In this document: positions 1-8,288 of the stretch, one piece after another
Numbering within the stretch: position 1 is the stretch's first letter
Layout: each line of letters begins with the position of its first letter
Assembly: GCA_910585605.1 (NCBI GenBank)
Contig: CAJUFL010000001.1
Location: 62,001 to 126,000 of the forward strand
Source of the DNA: an uncultured Lachnospiraceae bacterium
GTDB lineage: Bacteria > Bacillota > Clostridia > Lachnospirales > Lachnospiraceae
Reading direction: 5' to 3'
Length of the DNA stretch: 64,000 bases
Notes under the pieces: generated by a model
The model's database searches: none
What the model was told of the DNA's origin: nothing
The model's input: only the letters and a program-made list of their open reading frames with translations
Position numbers and translations under genes: made by a program

Positions 1-7
1 CTGCCAT
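1..7 (-). CDS. atpC: Start of ATP synthase epsilon subunit (partial, runs off the left edge)
   Basis: Only the first two codons (ATG GCA) lie inside the window, on the minus strand. They are preceded at normal spacing by an AAGGAG ribosome site (about 14-20). The gene begins 81 bases downstream of the beta-subunit stop, exactly where atpC is expected in an atpIBEFHAGDC operon. The identity therefore rests on position and the start signal, not on protein sequence. Confidence 0.55.
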
Positions 8-88
8 CTGTACTCTCCTTTTTTGCGCCAGCTCGAAAATACCCTGCTCAGTGCCTAAGTATCAGTCGTGCCCGCATTTCCGGTTATA

Positions 89-1480
89 TTATTTCACCTT
101 TGCCAGCACATCATCAATGCTGCCTGCATTCAGGAAATATCCCTCCGGAATATCATCATGTTTGCCTTCAATAATTTCCTTAAATCCACGAATCGTCTCT
201 GATACCGGAACATATTTACCGCTTGTACCGGTAAACTGCTCTGCTACGAAGAATGGCTGTGACAAAAATCTCTGTACCTTTCTTGCACGGGATACTACCA
301 GCTTATCTTCTTCCGATAACTCATCCATACCAAGAATTGCAATAATATCCTGTAATTCTTTATATTTTTGCAAGATCTCCTGTACACCGCGGGCAACCTC
401 ATAATGTTCTTCCCCTACAACCTTTGGATCCAGAATTCTGGAAGTAGACTCCAAAGGATCCACCGCAGGATAAATACCCAGCTCTACGATGGAACGGGAA
501 AGTACTGTTGTTGCATCCAGATGGGCGAAGGTTGTAGCCGGAGCCGGGTCTGTCAAGTCATCAGCAGGCACATAAACCGCCTGAACAGATGTAATAGAAC
601 CGTTCTTTGTGGATGTAATACGCTCCTGCAAAGCACCCATCTCTGTCTGAAGTGTTGGCTGATAACCTACTGCTGACGGCACACGTCCAAGAAGTGCCGA
701 TACCTCGGAACCTGCCTGGGTAAAACGGAAAATATTATCAATGAATAACAATACGTCCTTACCACCCTGGTCACGGAAATATTCCGCCATTGTAAGACCC
801 GTTAAACCAACTCTCATTCTCGCTCCAGGCGGCTCGTTCATCTGACCAAATACCATTGTGGTCTTATTGATAACTCCGGATTCCTGCATTTCGTGGTAAA
901 GGTCATTACCCTCTCTGGTACGCTCACCTACACCAGTAAATACGGAATATCCACCATGCTCTGTTGCGATATTACGAATTAACTCCTGAATCAATACGGT
1001 TTTACCTACACCAGCACCACCAAACAGTCCGATTTTACCACCCTTCTGGTAAGGGCAAAGCAAATCTACTACCTTAATACCTGTCTCTAAAATCTCTGTA
1101 TCTGTCGCCTGCTCAGAAAATTCCGGAGCTTTTCTGTGAATCGGAAAATGCTCTTTACATTCCGGAGCCGGCTTATTATCGATTGGCTGACCCAATACAT
1201 TAAACATACGGCCTAATGTATTCTCACCTACCGGCACGGTAATCGGTGCTCCAGTAGCTACAGCCTCCATACCACGAACCAGACCGTCTGTTGGGCCCAT
1301 GGCAATACACTTTACTGTATCATCACCTAAATGCTGGGAAACCTCTACGGTCAATTCCCCACCGTTTTCGGTAGCAATCGTAATCGCATCATTAATCTCA
1401 GGAAGCTTACCTTCACTGAATTTAATATCCAATACGGCACCGATGATCTGGGTGATTTTACCGACATTTTTTTCTGCCAT
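89..1480 (-). CDS. atpD: F1 ATP synthase beta subunit
   Basis: Catalytic subunit of F1, 463 residues, the usual family length. It hydrolyses or makes ATP at the alpha-beta interface. Visible hallmarks are the Walker A loop GGAGVGKT (about 154-161), the catalytic glutamate of GERTREG (E186), the LLFIDNIFRF Walker B strand, and the DELSEED lever near the C terminus. It is the second-last gene of the operon, 72 bases after atpG and 81 bases before atpC. Cytoplasmic face of the membrane. Nothing is unusual in the reading frame. Confidence 0.98.
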   Translation of the reverse strand: MAEKNVGKITQIIGAVLDIKFSEGKLPEINDAITIATENGGELTVEVSQHLGDDTVKCIAMGPTDGLVRGMEAVATGAPITVPVGENTLGRMFNVLGQPIDNKPAPECKEHFPIHRKAPEFSEQATDTEILETGIKVVDLLCPYQKGGKIGLFGGAGVGKTVLIQELIRNIATEHGGYSVFTGVGERTREGNDLYHEMQESGVINKTTMVFGQMNEPPGARMRVGLTGLTMAEYFRDQGGKDVLLFIDNIFRFTQAGSEVSALLGRVPSAVGYQPTLQTEMGALQERITSTKNGSITSVQAVYVPADDLTDPAPATTFAHLDATTVLSRSIVELGIYPAVDPLESTSRILDPKVVGEEHYEVARGVQEILQKYKELQDIIAILGMDELSEEDKLVVSRARKVQRFLSQPFFVAEQFTGTSGKYVPVSETIRGFKEIIEGKHDDIPEGYFLNAGSIDDVLAKVK

Positions 1481-1552
1481 ATTTTTTCTCCTTACTTATC
1501 TTTCAAACTTTCTGTTCCTTATATTTCATGCACATTTTCACAGTGCGGACCC

Positions 1553-2410
1553 CTAGGAGATGGCCTCTGCACCTGCTATAATCTCAGTTAATTCCTGTGT
1601 AATGGAACTCTGACGTGCCCGGTTATATTTCAGGGACAAATCAGCAATCATATCATCTGCATTCTTAGTTGCAGAATCCATTGCCTGCATACGGGCACCA
1701 TTTTCACTGGCAACTGCCTCAATAAATGCACCGTAAATGATATTGTTCATATATTTTGGAATAATCATATCCAATGCTTCATCTGCCTCAGGCTCATAGT
1801 TCATTGGTGTCAGGACATCTATCTCTACATCCTGCATGATCTCATCTACATCGATTGGCAAAAGCTTGATCAGCTTCTCCTCCTGCACAACAGTATTCTT
1901 AAAACTGGTATACGCAAGATAAATTTCACCTACTTCCCCATTCTCATAGGAAGCAAGCACATTTTTCCCGATATGGATGGCATCTGCATAGAGCGGTTCA
2001 TTCATGACTTCAGAATAATCCTCCACGATATGGTATCCTTTTCTGGAAAGACTGTCTAAACCTTTTTTACCCAATGCATAAATGTCTGTCTCCTCTTTCG
2101 TAAATGCTGCCGCAACTGCCTTTACAATATTATTATTGTATCCTCCCGCAAGTCCTCTGTTAGAAGTAATGGTGATTACTGCTTTCCTCTTAGAGTCATT
2201 TGCCTTTAGATATCTATGGTCAATTTCACCTGTTCTTGCCAAAATAGAACAAATAGTATCATATAACATTGTAAAATACGGCTTATTACTCTCTGCCCTG
2301 GCCTTTGCTTTTTGAAGCTTAACGGTGGAAACCAGTTTCATTGCCTTTGTAATCTGACCTGTACTGGCAACGCTTTCTTTCCGCCTTTTTATATCTCTCA
2401 TGGATGCCAA
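1553..2410 (-). CDS. atpG: F1 ATP synthase gamma subunit
   Basis: Central rotor shaft of F1, 285 residues. The N-terminal helix (MASMRDIKRRKESVASTGQI) and C-terminal helix (RARQSSITQELTEIIAGAEA) that form the coiled coil inside the alpha3beta3 ring are both clear. The middle has the expected Rossmann-like part with the ITSNRGLAGGYN motif. It lies between atpA and atpD, 33 bases from the former, and is presumably co-transcribed. Confidence 0.98.
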   Translation of the reverse strand: MASMRDIKRRKESVASTGQITKAMKLVSTVKLQKAKARAESNKPYFTMLYDTICSILARTGEIDHRYLKANDSKRKAVITITSNRGLAGGYNNNIVKAVAAAFTKEETDIYALGKKGLDSLSRKGYHIVEDYSEVMNEPLYADAIHIGKNVLASYENGEVGEIYLAYTSFKNTVVQEEKLIKLLPIDVDEIMQDVEIDVLTPMNYEPEADEALDMIIPKYMNNIIYGAFIEAVASENGARMQAMDSATKNADDMIADLSLKYNRARQSSITQELTEIIAGAEAIS

Positions 2411-2443
2411 GACATATCACCTCTTTCTTTTTTAAATTCTGCA

Positions 2444-3943
2444 TTACTGCTCTTTGTAAGCGGTGATAGCCTTGTCAAGCAGCTCTTCAATCTCCGGTGT
2501 CAGTTTCTTCACCTCACGAATCTGGCTGAAAATTTCCGGATACTGAGTATCTACAAACTCAAACAGACCCTTCTCAAAATCAAGAATCTCATCAACCGGA
2601 ACATCCAACAGATAACGCTTTGTTGCCGCATAAATGATAACAACCTGCTTTTCAACCGGCATCGGCTTATACTGTGGCTGCTTCAGCATTTCCTTAATTC
2701 TCTCACCCTGTGCCAGACGCTCTTTTGTATCTGCATCCAGTTCTGATCCAAACTGAGAAAATGCTGCAAGCTCTCTATACTGTGCAAGCTCTGTACGAAT
2801 CGGTGCTGCAATTTTCTTCATCGCACCAATCTGCGCTGCACCACCAACTCGGGATACGGAAAGACCCGCATTGATCGCTGGTCGGAAACCTGAGTTAAAC
2901 ATCTCAGTCTCCAGATAAATCTGTCCATCTGTGATGGAAATTACATTAGTAGGAATATATGCTGACACGTCACCAGCCTGTGTCTCAATAATCGGAAGTG
3001 CCGTTAAAGAACCTCCTCCCAGTTCATCGTTCAGCTTCGCTGCACGCTCCAACAATCTGGAATGTAAATAGAATACATCACCAGGATAAGCTTCACGTCC
3101 TGGCGGTCTTCGAAGCAGTAAGGAAAGTGTACGGTATGCCGTAGCATGCTTACTTAAATCATCATATATTACCAATACATCCTTTCCACTCTCCATCCAC
3201 TCTTCACCAATCGCACAACCTGCATATGGTGCAATATACTGAAGCGGTGCAAGCTCGGAAGCAGTAGATGCAACTACTGTCGTGTAATCCATTGCACCAT
3301 ACTCCGTTAAGGATTTTACGATATTGGCAACTGTGGAAGCCTTCTGTCCAATCGCAACATAGATACAGTTTACTCCCTGTCCTTTCTGATTGATGATCGT
3401 ATCGATTGCGATGGCTGTCTTACCTGTCTGACGGTCACCGATAATCAACTCTCTTTGACCTCTTCCAATCGGAACCATGGCATCAATCGCCTTGATACCT
3501 GTCTGTAATGGTGTATCTACTGATTTACGGGAAATAACACCGGAAGCAACCCTTTCAATCGGTCTGGTCTTATCGCTCTTAATTGGTCCTTTACCGTCAA
3601 TTGGCTGACCCAGTGCATTGACAACACGTCCAAGCATCCCGTCGCCAACCGGAACCTCAACCACACGTCCTGTGGTCTTAACGGTATCTCCTTCGTTGAT
3701 ATTCTTATTTGCGCCTAATAATACGGCACCTACGTTATCTTCCTCTAAGTTCATTACCATTCCGTAAACTTCACCCGGGAATTCTAACAGTTCACCCTGC
3801 ATTGCTTTTTCCAAGCCATGTACACGGGCAATACCATCTGCTACCTGAATAACAGTACCAACTTCGGAGGTTTCTAATTCCTTAGAATAATTCTTAATCT
3901 GCTCTTTAATAACAGAACTGATTTCTTCTGGTTTTAAATTCAT
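2444..3943 (-). CDS. atpA: F1 ATP synthase alpha subunit
   Basis: Non-catalytic nucleotide-binding subunit, 499 residues. It carries Walker A GDRQTGKT, the VLVIYDDLSKHA Walker B region, and the arginine-finger motif SVSRVGGAAQ. The N terminus (LKPEEISSVIKEQIKNY) is the delta-binding segment that docks the peripheral stalk. It is followed after 33 bases by atpG and preceded after 80 bases by atpH. Confidence 0.98.
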   Translation of the reverse strand: MNLKPEEISSVIKEQIKNYSKELETSEVGTVIQVADGIARVHGLEKAMQGELLEFPGEVYGMVMNLEEDNVGAVLLGANKNINEGDTVKTTGRVVEVPVGDGMLGRVVNALGQPIDGKGPIKSDKTRPIERVASGVISRKSVDTPLQTGIKAIDAMVPIGRGQRELIIGDRQTGKTAIAIDTIINQKGQGVNCIYVAIGQKASTVANIVKSLTEYGAMDYTTVVASTASELAPLQYIAPYAGCAIGEEWMESGKDVLVIYDDLSKHATAYRTLSLLLRRPPGREAYPGDVFYLHSRLLERAAKLNDELGGGSLTALPIIETQAGDVSAYIPTNVISITDGQIYLETEMFNSGFRPAINAGLSVSRVGGAAQIGAMKKIAAPIRTELAQYRELAAFSQFGSELDADTKERLAQGERIKEMLKQPQYKPMPVEKQVVIIYAATKRYLLDVPVDEILDFEKGLFEFVDTQYPEIFSQIREVKKLTPEIEELLDKAITAYKEQ

Positions 3944-4023
3944 AGAAAATTAGCACCTTCTCTCTGTCCTTATTCTTAGTTTCTGTATTGGATACCTTCT
4001 GCACATCCGCAGACCGTATCCTT

Positions 4024-4557
4024 TTATAATAAAGTTTTTGATAAATTTGCAATCTGTGTTTTCAGACTGCTGTCCACGATCGTATCCTGAATTCTAATTA
4101 CCAGTCCACCAATCAACGCCTGATCTACCTGATAAACTCCCTCGATTTTCTGATACTTCGTGGTCTCTAAAAGCTTCTGCTCGATTTTTCCCTTTTGCTC
4201 CTCATTCAGCTCCACAGCAGAAGAAATATATGCAACACCGATACCTTTCTCTTCTTTTATCGCACGGATCACATAATCAAATACCGGAACAAATTCCCTT
4301 AAATGCCCTTTTGTTACCAGCATAGTCATAAGACCGGTAATCTCATCGGAAACCTTTCCTTTATAAATACTCTCGATTACCTTGATCTTTTCTTCCTTCT
4401 CAATATTAGGATGGAGCAAAAGCTTGCCTAACTCTTCGTTTTCAAGAAACGTCTGCTTTACAAAAAGTACCTCTTCTAATGTGGTATCTAAAGTATGATT
4501 CTCCATAGCCACTTCAAAAAGTGCACTTCCGTAGGTTTTACTTACCTGCTTAGCCAT
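4024..4557 (-). CDS. atpH: F1 ATP synthase delta subunit (OSCP homologue)
   Basis: Peripheral-stalk subunit of 177 residues linking the top of F1 to subunit b. The conserved C-terminal motif (ALIGGLVIRIQDTIVDSSLK) and the helical N-terminal domain starting KTYGSALFEVA are visible. Its start overlaps the end of atpF by 16 bases, suggesting translational coupling. Standard length and position. Confidence 0.97.
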   Translation of the reverse strand: MAKQVSKTYGSALFEVAMENHTLDTTLEEVLFVKQTFLENEELGKLLLHPNIEKEEKIKVIESIYKGKVSDEITGLMTMLVTKGHLREFVPVFDYVIRAIKEEKGIGVAYISSAVELNEEQKGKIEQKLLETTKYQKIEGVYQVDQALIGGLVIRIQDTIVDSSLKTQIANLSKTLL

Positions 4558-5105
4558 GTACTACCACCCATTTCCTTCAAAGTATCCTCTATCAAAGCAT
4601 CTTGCTTACTCTCGTCAATTTGCTGCTCAATAATCTTTGCAGCCATTGCAGTTGCCACTCTTACAATCTCTTTGCGCATCTCGTCAGAAACTTTACTTTT
4701 TTCTAATGCAATCTCCTGACTTGCACGGCTTAAGATTCTGTCAGCCTCTGCATTTGCCTCTTCTACAATCTCAGCTTCCCGTTTTTGTGCTTTTTTACGG
4801 GCATTTGCTAATATCTCTTCCTTTTCTTTATCAATTGATTTGAGTTTTTCGTCATATTCTGCTTTTAACGCCGCAGCATCTTCTTTATCCTTGGCTGCGG
4901 ACTCAATATCATTTTTGATTTTCTCCGTTCTGTTTGCTAGAACCTTCTTTACCGGTTCAAACAGAACACTGGAAAGGAAGAAGAAAAGGATAAATATTGC
5001 TATACCCTGAATAATAACATCATTGATCAGTTGTGCATTCAATTCAAAGATATGCCCTTCCGTCAACAACATTGCCTGATTTCCGAGTCCATATAACATA
5101 TTCAT
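4542..5105 (-). CDS. atpF: Fo ATP synthase subunit b
   Basis: Membrane-anchored stator subunit, 187 residues: one N-terminal transmembrane helix (about 25-50), then a long charged coiled coil rich in K, E and A (about 60-165) that reaches up to delta. The chosen start is the ATG at 5105; a TTG three bases upstream also fits the GGAGG site. The 3' end overlaps atpH by 16 bases. A 154-base gap separates it from atpE, unusually long for this operon, and holds a small CGAAA/TTTCG stem. Confidence 0.96.
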   Translation of the reverse strand: MNMLYGLGNQAMLLTEGHIFELNAQLINDVIIQGIAIFILFFFLSSVLFEPVKKVLANRTEKIKNDIESAAKDKEDAAALKAEYDEKLKSIDKEKEEILANARKKAQKREAEIVEEANAEADRILSRASQEIALEKSKVSDEMRKEIVRVATAMAAKIIEQQIDESKQDALIEDTLKEMGGSTWLSR

Positions 5106-5259
5106 CAAAGAGCTATCCTCCTTTCACTAAATTCTTGTCTTTTTCCTTCGACGCCCTGCATACCTTCCTATCTAAGCTCGAAAACACCTCGCTAAGTATT
5201 TAGGCATTGTGCGGACTTTCGAACTAAATTCGGCTAACGCTTCATTAAGTTCTCAATGT

Positions 5260-5535
5260 CTACAGTTTTAAGAATTTAGCTAACATTGGATTACCATACA
5301 TTAACAGTAACGCTACTACCAGACCATAAAGACCTGTTGTCTCTGCTACCGCCTGTCCTAAAAGCATGGTAGACATGATGTCACCTTTTGCTCCCGGATT
5401 ACGTCCTACAGCAGCTGCACCCTGACCTGCCGCATATCCCTGACCAACACCAGGTCCGATACCCGCGATCATTGCTAATCCTGCACCAATTGTTGAACAT
5501 GCTAAAATTAAACCTTCGTTTGTGATGTTTGACAT
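5260..5535 (-). CDS. atpE: Fo ATP synthase subunit c (Na+-type ion site)
   Basis: Rotor-ring proteolipid, 91 residues, two transmembrane helices joined by the polar loop GRNPGAK. The ion-binding positions read Q32 (in GPGVGQG), V63, E65, T66/T67 and Y70 (in VAETTGLY). This is the residue set of Na+-translocating F-ATPases such as that of Ilyobacter tartaricus, with Thr in place of the usual Ser at 66. The enzyme is therefore predicted to couple to sodium rather than protons; that is inference from family knowledge. Confidence 0.97.
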   Translation of the reverse strand: MSNITNEGLILACSTIGAGLAMIAGIGPGVGQGYAAGQGAAAVGRNPGAKGDIMSTMLLGQAVAETTGLYGLVVALLLMYGNPMLAKFLKL

Positions 5536-5613
5536 AAAAAAATCCCTCCATAATAATATAATGAAATTATTGTAATTTGAAGATATCCGGCCTTCTGTGT
5601 TATATCACTCTTT

Positions 5614-6339
5614 CTAGCCTTCAATCTTCTGGGTTACAAATACCATTGTTAACATTGCAAATACATATGCCTGTATTGCCCCTGAAAACAGGTCAAAATA
5701 GACATGTAATGCTGCCGGAATACCAACTTTTGCAAAAATCGGCAGCAATCCGTAATAAAGTGCCATCATAACCGTACCTGCCATGACATTACCAAACAAA
5801 CGCAGTGACATGGAAACCGGAGTGGCAATCTCTCCGATTAAATTAATCGGAAACAGGAACCATAACGGCTGAAACAAATCTGTAACAGCACCAAACTTAT
5901 TGTATTTGACATTATTATACTGAATCATAACAAATGTAATCAATGCCAAAGAGAATGTGGTTCCATAATCTGCTGTCGGCGGTCTTAATCCAAATAGTCC
6001 TGAAATGTTCGATAAAAGCACAAATAAAAATAATGTACCAACATAATTCATAAACTTTTTCCCATGTGTACCCATGGAAGAGTTTACAAATCCCTGAAGT
6101 GTCTCAACCGCAAATTCTATAACATTTTGGAATCCTGTCGGAATCTCATCTGCATGCATGATTTTTTTCCTTGCAATAACCGCAAAGACCATTATAAAAG
6201 CTATCACAATAAACATACACACATGTGATGTTGTTATATATACGGTCTGACCCATGAACTTATATGGCAGCAGATGGTGAATAGAGAAATCTACTTCTTT
6301 ATCTGCCGCTAACAGCATCGGTATCATTCCATAACCCAT
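5614..6339 (-). CDS. atpB: Fo ATP synthase subunit a
   Basis: Membrane stator with the two ion half-channels, 241 residues and about five to six transmembrane segments. The essential arginine is R180 in the strongly conserved MSLRLFGNVMAG motif. It sits between atpI and atpE. A ribosome site GGAAGG precedes the ATG at 6339. A large intercistronic hairpin (6399-6455) lies just upstream. Confidence 0.97.
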   Translation of the reverse strand: MGYGMIPMLLAADKEVDFSIHHLLPYKFMGQTVYITTSHVCMFIVIAFIMVFAVIARKKIMHADEIPTGFQNVIEFAVETLQGFVNSSMGTHGKKFMNYVGTLFLFVLLSNISGLFGLRPPTADYGTTFSLALITFVMIQYNNVKYNKFGAVTDLFQPLWFLFPINLIGEIATPVSMSLRLFGNVMAGTVMMALYYGLLPIFAKVGIPAALHVYFDLFSGAIQAYVFAMLTMVFVTQKIEG

Positions 6340-6398
6340 TCCTTCACCTTCCTTTCTGTATTTTTAGTTTTACCGGTTAAACCGGCTCATTATTTAAA

Positions 6399-6455
6399 TT
6401 TATCAACAAGAAAGCAAATGTCTGTCATGCAGGCATTTGATTTCCTGTTGATAAA
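6399..6455 (-). other. Intercistronic hairpin between atpI and atpB
   Basis: An imperfect stem pairs TTTATCAAC (6399-6407) with GTTGATAAA (6447-6455), then GAAA with TTTC, then CAAATG with CATTTG around a 13-base loop. No U-rich tract follows on either strand, so it is more likely an RNA processing or stability element in the atp message than a terminator. Confidence 0.5.
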
Positions 6456-6490
6456 ATAAGAACTTCTCTTATCTTAATACCTATTCCTTA

Positions 6491-6922
6491 TTATGACTCT
6501 GCATCCATCATTTCCACATCATCCGGATGTTTGGTTACAAAACTGTCAGGATACAGCCTTTTTAAAAAGATGGGTGCAAGCAATGCTCCTATCTTAAGCC
6601 CCAGCATTCCTAAAACAACCGCAATAAAATTAAACCAGTCTATTGCCAGAGAAACTATCAATGCCAGCAGCATAATAAATAAACGCAGGAAGCTTTGCTT
6701 CCTCACATACTTAGTTGCCTGTGCTTCCGGCAAATCCAAAGCCTTATCCAAAGTCTTTGCCATATGAATCATGAGAAATACAGCGATTACTATGCCAAAC
6801 AAAAGACCTAACGTATAGGAAAAAATATCATCTGAAAAAAAGATTCCTACTGCCTCGATCATCACCGCATAAATTATAATCCCAATCAAAAATCCCGTTA
6901 TGGTTTCCTTAACCTGATTCAT
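6491..6922 (-). CDS. atpI: ATP synthase subunit I-like membrane protein
   Basis: About 143 residues with four predicted transmembrane segments in two hairpins. This is the pattern of the AtpI/UncI family, which helps assemble the c ring. Identity rests on topology and on position immediately before atpB. The start chosen is the ATG at 6922, eight bases after GAGGTG; the open frame extends five codons further upstream. The acidic C-terminal tail (HPDDVEMMDAES) is unremarkable. Confidence 0.8.
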   Translation of the reverse strand: MNQVKETITGFLIGIIIYAVMIEAVGIFFSDDIFSYTLGLLFGIVIAVFLMIHMAKTLDKALDLPEAQATKYVRKQSFLRLFIMLLALIVSLAIDWFNFIAVVLGMLGLKIGALLAPIFLKRLYPDSFVTKHPDDVEMMDAES

Positions 6923-7048
6923 ATATCCACACCTCAAACAGCTTTCTAAATTAGGATGAAACAGAAATTTCCATAAATATAACTATTCCCCAATATAATG
7001 ATTCCTAATCCCAGCCAGATATCGTTCACTGACAAACAAAGCATTTTA

Positions 7049-7077
7049 ATTATACTAATTTTTCCAAAAAATGTCTA
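7049..7077 (-). promoter_or_regulatory. Promoter of the atp operon
   Basis: On the minus strand TAGACA (7072-7077) and a perfect TATAAT (7049-7054) are 17 bases apart, about 130 bases upstream of atpI. This suggests that atpI-B-E-F-H-A-G-D-C can be transcribed separately from atpZ. Confidence 0.7.
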
Positions 7078-7166
7078 TGGAAATACTGTATTTTTCATAA
7101 TTTTTTTGTGATAATTTTACTATAATCACTAATACTTATTGGCAAAATCGTTAATTAATATGTTAA

Positions 7167-7328
7167 ACTAGTGTATTGTCTCATTGATATTGGGCAAGAC
7201 CGCACAGGATATTAGTTCATCTGCAGGACGGATTTTCAATAGCATAGCAGTGGATACAACTAAAAAATCCAACGTAGCAGATATGCAAAAGTAGTTTTGC
7301 CTGATCATCAATGAGAGAAAGCACTAGT
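7167..7328. other. 162-bp structured inverted-repeat element between atpZ and atpI
   Basis: Both ends are ACTAGT palindromes. The 22-base ends (7167-7188 and 7307-7328) are inverted repeats matching at 17 positions, with one five-base mismatched bulge. Pairing continues inward: GGGCAAGAC with GTTTTGCCT, ATCTGC with GCAGAT, and GGATTTT with AAAATCC. The result is a nearly continuous hairpin with an internal loop near 7245-7262. The stop codon of atpZ (TAG) lies inside the right-hand ACTAGT. No open frame and no clear U tract are present. It could be a small non-coding RNA, an attenuator, or a MITE-like element; no target duplication is evident. The rest of the gap down to 6923 holds only the atp promoter and leader. 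Confidence 0.55.
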
Positions 7329-7545
7329 TCTCCTTATCCCGAAACAGACTCTTTTTTCCAAGAAATTTACAAATCACATTATAACAGGTCTTATAACCTC
7401 CTGCCACACCAAGAATCAAAAAAAATACAAAAAGACTGGTTCCAAAATATGAATCTATTATATAACCAATCCCACCGCAAATCAAAATTGCTGTCAACAT
7501 GGAAATAGCAAGCTGAGAAATTAATGCTAACATTTTCATACTCAT
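7324..7545 (-). CDS. atpZ: AtpZ-like small membrane protein
   Basis: A 73-residue protein with two transmembrane helices (about 5-27 and 34-55) separated by a GGIGYIIDSYFG turn and ending in a basic tail. This matches the AtpZ/AtpQ family that accompanies AtpI in many Firmicutes and has been linked to Mg2+/Ca2+ or ion-channel function with the ATP synthase. It has its own ribosome site GAGGG. A separate promoter follows it, so it may not be strictly co-transcribed with atpI. Confidence 0.7.
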   Translation of the reverse strand: MSMKMLALISQLAISMLTAILICGGIGYIIDSYFGTSLFVFFLILGVAGGYKTCYNVICKFLGKKSLFRDKEN

Positions 7546-7746
7546 ACATCCCTCGTATCCTTGTTATATCAGTCAAATACCCCACGCAAGCAGTAGAGCA
7601 TCAAATTTAAAATGCCCCAGAAGAGCGGAGTATTGGCTCTATGCTCTGCTTCAATCCGTGCAATGCTGCTAATTCCCCTCGCAACATTCGCTAAATCTTG
7701 GTACAAACACCGCACTTAGATTGTTGCCTATGGAAATCGACTATCG

Positions 7747-8181
7747 CTAGAATTCCTCTTCTATCATATCTATCCTGCGTATATGACGCTCTTCTCCGGA
7801 AAACGGGGTATCTAAAAAAGTATCTACAATCTTAAGCGCAAGACCCGAACCGATTACCCTGGCTCCCATAGCTAACATATTGGCATTATTATGTTCTTTT
7901 GTCGCCGCCGCACTGAAACAGTCATGACACAGCGCAGCACGGATTCCCTTCACCTTATTTGCTGCTATGGAAATCCCTATCCCTGTTCCGCAAATAAGAA
8001 TACCTTGTTCACATTCTCCGTCTGCCACCGCTTTTGCTGCCTTTTTTGCATAAATCGGATAATCTACTGCCTCCTCCGAATAACATCCAAAATCTTTATA
8101 TTCGATTCCCCTTTGCTCCAAATGTTTTTTGACCTCCTGCATTAAGGAATATCCACCATGGTCACAACCCAGTGCTATCAT
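7747..8181 (-). CDS. rpiB: Ribose-5-phosphate isomerase B
   Basis: RpiB/LacAB family, 144 residues. It interconverts ribose-5-phosphate and ribulose-5-phosphate in the pentose phosphate pathway. The N-terminal substrate motif (ALGCDHGGYSL), the catalytic cysteine in ILICGTGIGISIAANK, and the conserved ALCHD and HNNANMLAMGARV motifs are all present. It lies between the Sua5-like gene and the atp operon, a neighbourhood common in Clostridia. The 201-base gap on its atp side shows no gene. Confidence 0.95.
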   Translation of the reverse strand: MIALGCDHGGYSLMQEVKKHLEQRGIEYKDFGCYSEEAVDYPIYAKKAAKAVADGECEQGILICGTGIGISIAANKVKGIRAALCHDCFSAAATKEHNNANMLAMGARVIGSGLALKIVDTFLDTPFSGEERHIRRIDMIEEEF

Positions 8182-8288
8182 CCGTTATCATCTTCCTTCC
8201 CTATTTTTACATCTATTATACTATTGTTATGATATATCACTAATTTCCTTTGAAAATTAATGACCTGCTTGTATATCAGCACAATTCA

